From positions 1-9,117 of the forward strand of contig QFPD01000060.1 in the NCBI GenBank assembly GCA_003248845.1: 9,117 nucleotides of DNA, written 5' to 3'. Under the pieces are notes generated by a model. It saw only the letters and a list, made by a program, of their open reading frames with translations, had not been told where the DNA came from and ran no database searches. Shown here in pieces: positions 5,823 to 9,117 of this stretch; position 1 is the stretch's first letter; every line of letters starts with the position of its first letter. Origin of the DNA: Microbacterium sp. (lineage in GTDB: Bacteria; Actinomycetota; Actinomycetes; Actinomycetales; Microbacteriaceae). The position numbers and the translations under genes are program-made.

Positions 5823-7006
5823 CGGCCCTCCTCCGCATCGTCGGATGCCGCCGGATCGGACGCGGCGGAGTCCGTCGCGGCGGCAGCGGTGTGGTCGTAG
5901 CGGGCGAAGAACGCGTCTGCCTGGTCGTCGGACTCGGTGCGCGGGTGCCCGGCATCCCAGCGGACGGTGTCCTCGGCCGGCGCGATCACAGGATCGTCGA
6001 GATCCGGTTCGAAAGCGTGATCGGGTGGGAACTCGGGTTCGGGTTCGGGTTCGGATTCGGGCGCCGGTTCGGGCGCCGGTTCCGGCGTGGTCTCCTGCAC
6101 CGACGCGTGCACCCGCGTGCCGTTGACGAGGTCGAGGAACACCTCTTCCAGCGCGGGACCCTTGCGCTGCAGGTTCGACAGCGCGATGCCCGCGGCCGCG
6201 GCGATCGCGCCGAGCTGAGCGGGCTCGGCGCTGCGGACGGTGAAACCGGTGCGCAGCTGGTCGTAGTCGACGCCTGCGGCGTCGAGCGCCGCCGCGAGGG
6301 CGCGCCGGTCGGGGGAGTCGATCACGGTCGAATAGTCGCCGGGCTGCGTCAGCCCCGACATGTCGCCCTGGTAGACGAGGCGCCCGCGGGAGATGATGAG
6401 CAGGGCCGACACGGTCTGCTGCACTTCGGCCAGCATGTGCGACGAGACGAGGACCGTCCGGCCCTCCCGCGCGAGCGACCCGAGGAAGCCGCGCAGCCAG
6501 CGGATGCCCTCGGGGTCGAGCCCGTTCGCCGGTTCGTCGAGGACCAGCACGCCGGGGTCGCCGAGCAGGGTGTACGCGAGTCCGAGGCGCTGGCGCATGC
6601 CGAGCGAGAATCCGCCGACCTTCCGCCCCGCGACATCGGCGAGGCCGACGAGGCCGAGCACCTCGTCGACGCGCCCGTCCGCGATGCCCGCGGCACGCGC
6701 GTACACGCGGAGGTGGTTCACGGCCGTGCGGCCCGGGTGGAAGCTCGACGCCTCGAGCGCGGCACCCACGGTGTGCAGGGGGTCGGCGAGGTCGGCGTAG
6801 CGCTTGCCGCCGATCGTCGCGGTGCCCGAGGTGGCGCGCACGAGCCCCAGCAGGATGCGCAGGCTCGTGGTCTTGCCGGCTCCGTTCGGCCCGAGGAAAC
6901 CGGTCACGGTACCCGGCTCCACGCGCGCCGTGAGCCCGTCGACCGCCGGCACCGGCCCGAAGCGCTTGGTCACGTCGGTGAACTCGAGCACGTGTCCGTC
7001 GGGCAT
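5819..7006 (-). CDS. ABC transporter ATP-binding protein with acidic repeat tail
   Basis: Nucleotide-binding subunit (395 aa) of the same ABC-2 exporter, of the DrrA/CcmA type. Motifs in order: Walker A GPNGAGKTT (39-47); EASSFHPGRTAVNHL (85-99) at the Q-loop position, with E in place of Q as is usual in this group; signature FSLGMRQRL (133-141); Walker B VLVLDEPANGLDP (153-165); and the H-loop VLVSSHMLAEV. All catalytic residues are present. After the usual end of such proteins (about residue 302) a 93-residue tail follows: first Glu-Pro/Ala-Pro repeats, then an Asp/Glu-rich stretch ending DDAEEGR. This tail has no recognisable fold and is strongly negative. The start chosen is ATG 7006, because GAGAGG (7019-7014) lies 7 nt upstream; the open frame extends to 7120 but that would run through the promoter region and into the divergent gene. 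Operon with the permease. Confidence 0.95.
   Translation of the reverse strand: MPDGHVLEFTDVTKRFGPVPAVDGLTARVEPGTVTGFLGPNGAGKTTSLRILLGLVRATSGTATIGGKRYADLADPLHTVGAALEASSFHPGRTAVNHLRVYARAAGIADGRVDEVLGLVGLADVAGRKVGGFSLGMRQRLGLAYTLLGDPGVLVLDEPANGLDPEGIRWLRGFLGSLAREGRTVLVSSHMLAEVQQTVSALLIISRGRLVYQGDMSGLTQPGDYSTVIDSPDRRALAAALDAAGVDYDQLRTGFTVRSAEPAQLGAIAAAAGIALSNLQRKGPALEEVFLDLVNGTRVHASVQETTPEPAPEPAPESEPEPEPEFPPDHAFEPDLDDPVIAPAEDTVRWDAGHPRTESDDQADAFFARYDHTAAAATDSAASDPAASDDAEEGR
6033..6086. repeat. Hexanucleotide tandem repeat inside the ABC ATPase gene
   Basis: Nine contiguous 6-bp units read on the plus strand: tcgggt three times, then tcggat, tcgggc, gccggt, tcgggc, gccggt and tccggc. The 12-mer tcgggcgccggt occurs twice (6057-6080). 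Because the unit is a multiple of three, gain or loss of copies keeps the frame. On the minus strand it encodes the Glu-Pro/Ala-Pro run of the ATPase tail. Confidence 0.85.
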
Positions 7007-7013
7007 GGGGGGA

Positions 7014-7019
7014 CCTCTC
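7014..7019 (-). promoter_or_regulatory. Ribosome binding site deciding the ABC ATPase start
   Basis: Read on the minus strand, GAGAGG (7019-7014) is followed by seven bases and then ATG at 7006. It fixes the start at MPDGHVLEF and rules out the upstream in-frame ATG candidates. No convincing minus-strand promoter boxes are seen in the 101-bp divergent gap; a CAGGAT (7046-7041) is only a weak -10 candidate. Confidence 0.7.
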
Positions 7020-7094
7020 GTCGGCGGTGGCGTTCTCCCCATCCTGGCGGAAACCTCCGCGCGGCGCGCGTGCCGCGGCCGGGAGAAGCGCAGG

Positions 7095-7100
7095 TAACGT
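7095..7100 (+). promoter_or_regulatory. -10 box giving a leaderless mRNA for the hydrolase gene
   Basis: TAACGT fits the actinobacterial -10 pattern TAnnnT and ends 7 nt before the GTG start codon at 7108. This spacing puts the transcription start at or next to the start codon. No Shine-Dalgarno sequence is present upstream of the GTG, which agrees with leaderless translation. No clear -35 is seen. Confidence 0.65.
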
Positions 7101-7107
7101 TGCCCGG

Positions 7108-8208
7108 GTGAGCACTGCATCCGGCCCGGACGCCCCCGTGGGAGGCGACGTCGAATCCACCGTCCTCGCCCGTACGGGTGATGGTGTCGGCCACCTGACC
7201 CTGAATCGGCCGCGCGCCATCAATGCGCTCGACGCCCCGATGATCGGTCTTCTCGCGGAGGCGCTGGATGCCTGGGAACACGACACCGAGGTCTCCATCG
7301 TGCTCCTCGACGGCGCCGGCGAGCGTGGATTCTGCGCGGGCGGCGACGTGCGGAGCCTCCGCGAGCAGATCCTGGCGGAGCGCGTCGACCTGACCGCCGG
7401 GTTCTTCCGGGCGGAGTACGCCCTGAACGCGCGCATCGCGGAGTACCCGAAACCCATCGTCGCCCTCGCGGACGGCGTCACGATGGGGGGCGGCATCGGC
7501 CTCGCGGGGCACGCGGCCGTCCGCATCGTCACCGAGCGCTCACGGCTTGCGATGCCCGAGACGCGGATCGGTTTCACCCCCGACGTCGGAGGCTCGTGGC
7601 TCCTCGCGCGCGCGCCTGGTCGGCTCGGTGAATACCTCGCGCTGACCGGCGCGACGATGGATGCCGCGGACGCGATCTTCGCCGGCTTCGCCGACGCGCT
7701 CGTCCCGAGTGAGCGTCTGAGCGATCTCGTCGAGGCGCTGCGCACCCGCGCCGACCCCGCCACCCCGGCCGAACTCGTCCTCCTCTTCGATGAGACGCCC
7801 GCGCCGTCGGCGCTCGCCGCGGCGCGTGTCTGGATCGACGACGCGTTCTCCGCCGACACCGTCGACGAGATCGTCGCCCGCCTGCGGGCGCGGCCCGAGC
7901 CGGAGGCATCCGCCGCCGCCGACACGCTCGACGAGTTGTCGCCGACGGCACTCGCGGTGACCCTCGCGGCCGTGCGATCGGCGCGCGCGCTGCCGAATCT
8001 CCGCGCCGCGCTCGCGCAGGAGTACGGGCTCGTGCTGTGGTTCGCGAAGACGCAGCCCGACCTCGTCGAGGGCATCAGGGCGCAGGTGGTCGACAAGGAC
8101 CACACGCCCGCGTGGCGGCCGGCGACCCGTGCGGCGCTGCGGGACGAGCGGGGCGACATCGGGGTCGCCGCGCTCGCGTACGTCCCCGCGGCGCCGCTCT
8201 GGGGCTGA
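7108..8208 (+). CDS. 3-hydroxyisobutyryl-CoA hydrolase (crotonase superfamily)
   Basis: Crotonase-fold thioesterase (366 aa) that hydrolyses 3-hydroxyisobutyryl-CoA to free 3-hydroxyisobutyrate in valine breakdown (EC 3.1.2.4). Evidence: LTLNRPRAINALD near the N-terminus; oxyanion-hole segments FCAGGDVR (75-82) and PKPIVALADGVTMGGGIGL (114-132); and MPETRIGFTPDVGG, where E151 and D159 keep the exact eight-residue spacing of the catalytic Glu and Asp of human HIBCH. YLALTG and ADAIFAGFAD follow, as in that family. The length fits the hydrolase group (350-385 aa) and not classical enoyl-CoA hydratases (about 260 aa), whose C-terminal part differs. The start GTG 7108 is chosen from the leaderless promoter box 7 nt upstream and the absence of homology before it; the open frame extends back to 7027. 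It is divergent from the ABC operon and is followed after three bases by the J-domain gene. Some databases would label it simply enoyl-CoA hydratase/isomerase. Confidence 0.88.
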   Translation: MSTASGPDAPVGGDVESTVLARTGDGVGHLTLNRPRAINALDAPMIGLLAEALDAWEHDTEVSIVLLDGAGERGFCAGGDVRSLREQILAERVDLTAGFFRAEYALNARIAEYPKPIVALADGVTMGGGIGLAGHAAVRIVTERSRLAMPETRIGFTPDVGGSWLLARAPGRLGEYLALTGATMDAADAIFAGFADALVPSERLSDLVEALRTRADPATPAELVLLFDETPAPSALAAARVWIDDAFSADTVDEIVARLRARPEPEASAAADTLDELSPTALAVTLAAVRSARALPNLRAALAQEYGLVLWFAKTQPDLVEGIRAQVVDKDHTPAWRPATRAALRDERGDIGVAALAYVPAAPLWG

Positions 8209-8211
8209 GGC

Positions 8212-9117
8212 GTGTTCGACTCACCGCTGTCGGCGTCGGCCTACGAGGTCCTCGGCGTCGCGCCCGACGCCACTGACGAGGACCTTCGCAAGGCCTATCG
8301 GCTGCGCCTGCGCCAGACCCACCCCGACACCGGCGGCGACGCGGCGCAGTTCGTGCAGGTGCAGCGCGCCTGGGAGCTCGTCGGCACGGAGCCGGCCCGC
8401 GCGGCGTACGACCGAGGTCACGGGTTCGGCGCGTCCGCCCCCCAGTACGGTCCGGAAGGGTCCGAGGCGGCGGACGGGGCTGACGGCGGTGGCTGGCGTC
8501 CGCCCCGCGCGGCGCACGACACTCGTCCCCGCGCCCGGTCCTTCGGGCAGCCCGGCGGGTGGCGGCGTGAGCGCTACCTCACGCTCATGCGGGAGTGGGT
8601 GGGGCGCGGCGCGCAGCTGCCCGACCCCTACGACCCGGCGCTCGTACGCACGGCTCCGCGCGAGCTCAAGCGCCTCCTCGCCGATGCGCTCGCCGAGGAG
8701 GCGACTGCCCGCGTCGTCGGGGAGCTCGGAATGGGCTACACGGTGTGGCACGACATCGCCGTCGACCGGCGCGATCCGGGGGTCAAGCTCGACCACATCG
8801 TCCTCGGACCGAGCGGTCTCTACGCGATCCTCAGCGAGGACTTCGGCGCGCCGGTGCGGTTGCGGCGCGGCGAGCTCATCGGCGACGGCGTCGACGGTTC
8901 CCCGATCGCGGACACCGTCGCGGGGGCGCGCTCGATCGCCCGCGCCGCCCGCGTGCGGTTCAGCGGAGTGATCGTCGTGCTGCCCGACGACGACGTGGCG
9001 TCGGCGATCGACGAGATCGGCAAAGTGCGCGGCACGCCTGTGGCGGTCGTCGCGCGCTCTGCTCTGCAGACGATGCTCCGGCGCGGCCTCACGGGTGCGC
9101 GCGACATCGGTGGCAAC
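8212..9117 (+). CDS. J-domain protein with NERD-like C-terminal domain, 3' end outside window
   Basis: Open from GTG 8212 to the last base (302 residues seen). Residues about 8-68 are a J domain: SAYEVLGVAPDATDEDLRKA, the basic helix RKAYRLRLRQ, the obligatory HPD at 37-39, and a closing helix through RAAYDRG. J domains stimulate the ATPase of DnaK/Hsp70. Residues about 69-115 are a Gly/Pro/Ala-rich linker; there is no DnaJ zinc finger, so it is a class C J protein. From about 155 the sequence resembles a NERD (nuclease-related) domain: RVVGELGMGYTVWHDIAV, then KLDHIVLGPSGLYAI (192-206). Where nuclease-competent members have E-x-K after that strand, this protein has L207 S208 E209, so catalysis is doubtful. 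It lies in the same frame as the preceding gene, with one codon between the stop and its GTG; GAGG (8207-8210) overlaps the stop, suggesting translational coupling. NERD assignment is by eye (about 0.6). Confidence 0.85.
   Translation, partial: MFDSPLSASAYEVLGVAPDATDEDLRKAYRLRLRQTHPDTGGDAAQFVQVQRAWELVGTEPARAAYDRGHGFGASAPQYGPEGSEAADGADGGGWRPPRAAHDTRPRARSFGQPGGWRRERYLTLMREWVGRGAQLPDPYDPALVRTAPRELKRLLADALAEEATARVVGELGMGYTVWHDIAVDRRDPGVKLDHIVLGPSGLYAILSEDFGAPVRLRRGELIGDGVDGSPIADTVAGARSIARAARVRFSGVIVVLPDDDVASAIDEIGKVRGTPVAVVARSALQTMLRRGLTGARDIGGN

Noticed and set aside
7007..7120. N-terminal extension of the ABC ATPase to 7120
   Set aside because: It would cross the divergent promoter and the start of the hydrolase gene; the ATPase fold begins normally at 7006 behind a good ribosome binding site.
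4995..8159. Very long minus-strand open frame of 1,054 codons
   Set aside because: Only its last 275 codons encode the permease. The upstream part is Arg/Ala/Ser-rich translation antisense or out of frame to well-supported genes, an effect of high GC content.
1..9117. CRISPR arrays, tRNA or rRNA genes, insertion sequences, toxin-antitoxin pairs
   Set aside because: No spaced direct repeats, clover-leaf sequences, transposase motifs or small toxin-like pairs were seen; apart from the hexamer run at 6033-6086 and the hairpins listed, no repeats stand out.

Overview
The window comes from a high-GC (about 70%) actinobacterium. Protein style and gene content point to Microbacteriaceae, most likely Microbacterium or a close relative. 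The grounds are an EccC-type secretion ATPase, an actinobacterial Holin-X membrane protein, an ABC-2 exporter of the usual actinobacterial type and a GTG start with a TAnnnT box 7 nt upstream. The genus is an inference; no rRNA or marker gene is present. Coding density is very high and the longest gap between genes is 191 bp (3443-3633).

Layout. (1) 1-2235, plus strand: the C-terminal 744 residues of EccC, the motor ATPase of a type VII secretion system; its 5' part and any other secretion genes lie upstream of the window. A hairpin follows its stop codon. (2) 2357-3442, plus strand: three overlapping small genes for membrane-associated proteins (YtxH-like, Holin-X/YqjE-like, DUF3618-like), an envelope or stress module comparable in layout to enterobacterial yqjD-yqjE. 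(3) 3634-4437, plus strand: a uroporphyrinogen-III synthase (HemD) standing apart from other haem genes, behind a leader that can fold into alternative hairpins. (4) 4519-4989, plus strand: a small protein of unknown function. (5) 7006-4995, minus strand: a two-gene ABC-2 exporter operon, ATPase then permease, joined by an ATGA overlap; the ATPase has an unusual acidic, proline-rich tail. This operon converges on gene 4, and a near-perfect 28-nt dyad sits at the meeting point. (6) 7108-8208, plus strand, divergent from the exporter: a 3-hydroxyisobutyryl-CoA hydrolase of valine breakdown, apparently translated from a leaderless mRNA. (7) 8212-9117, plus strand and running off the end: a J-domain protein whose C-terminal half looks like a NERD nuclease-related domain that has lost its usual catalytic E-x-K.

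Most of the window is recognisable housekeeping and envelope biology, not a single coherent accessory system. The most unusual points are the J-domain/NERD-like fusion, the acidic repeat tail on the ABC ATPase, the symmetrical convergent terminator and the possible switch-like leader before hemD.
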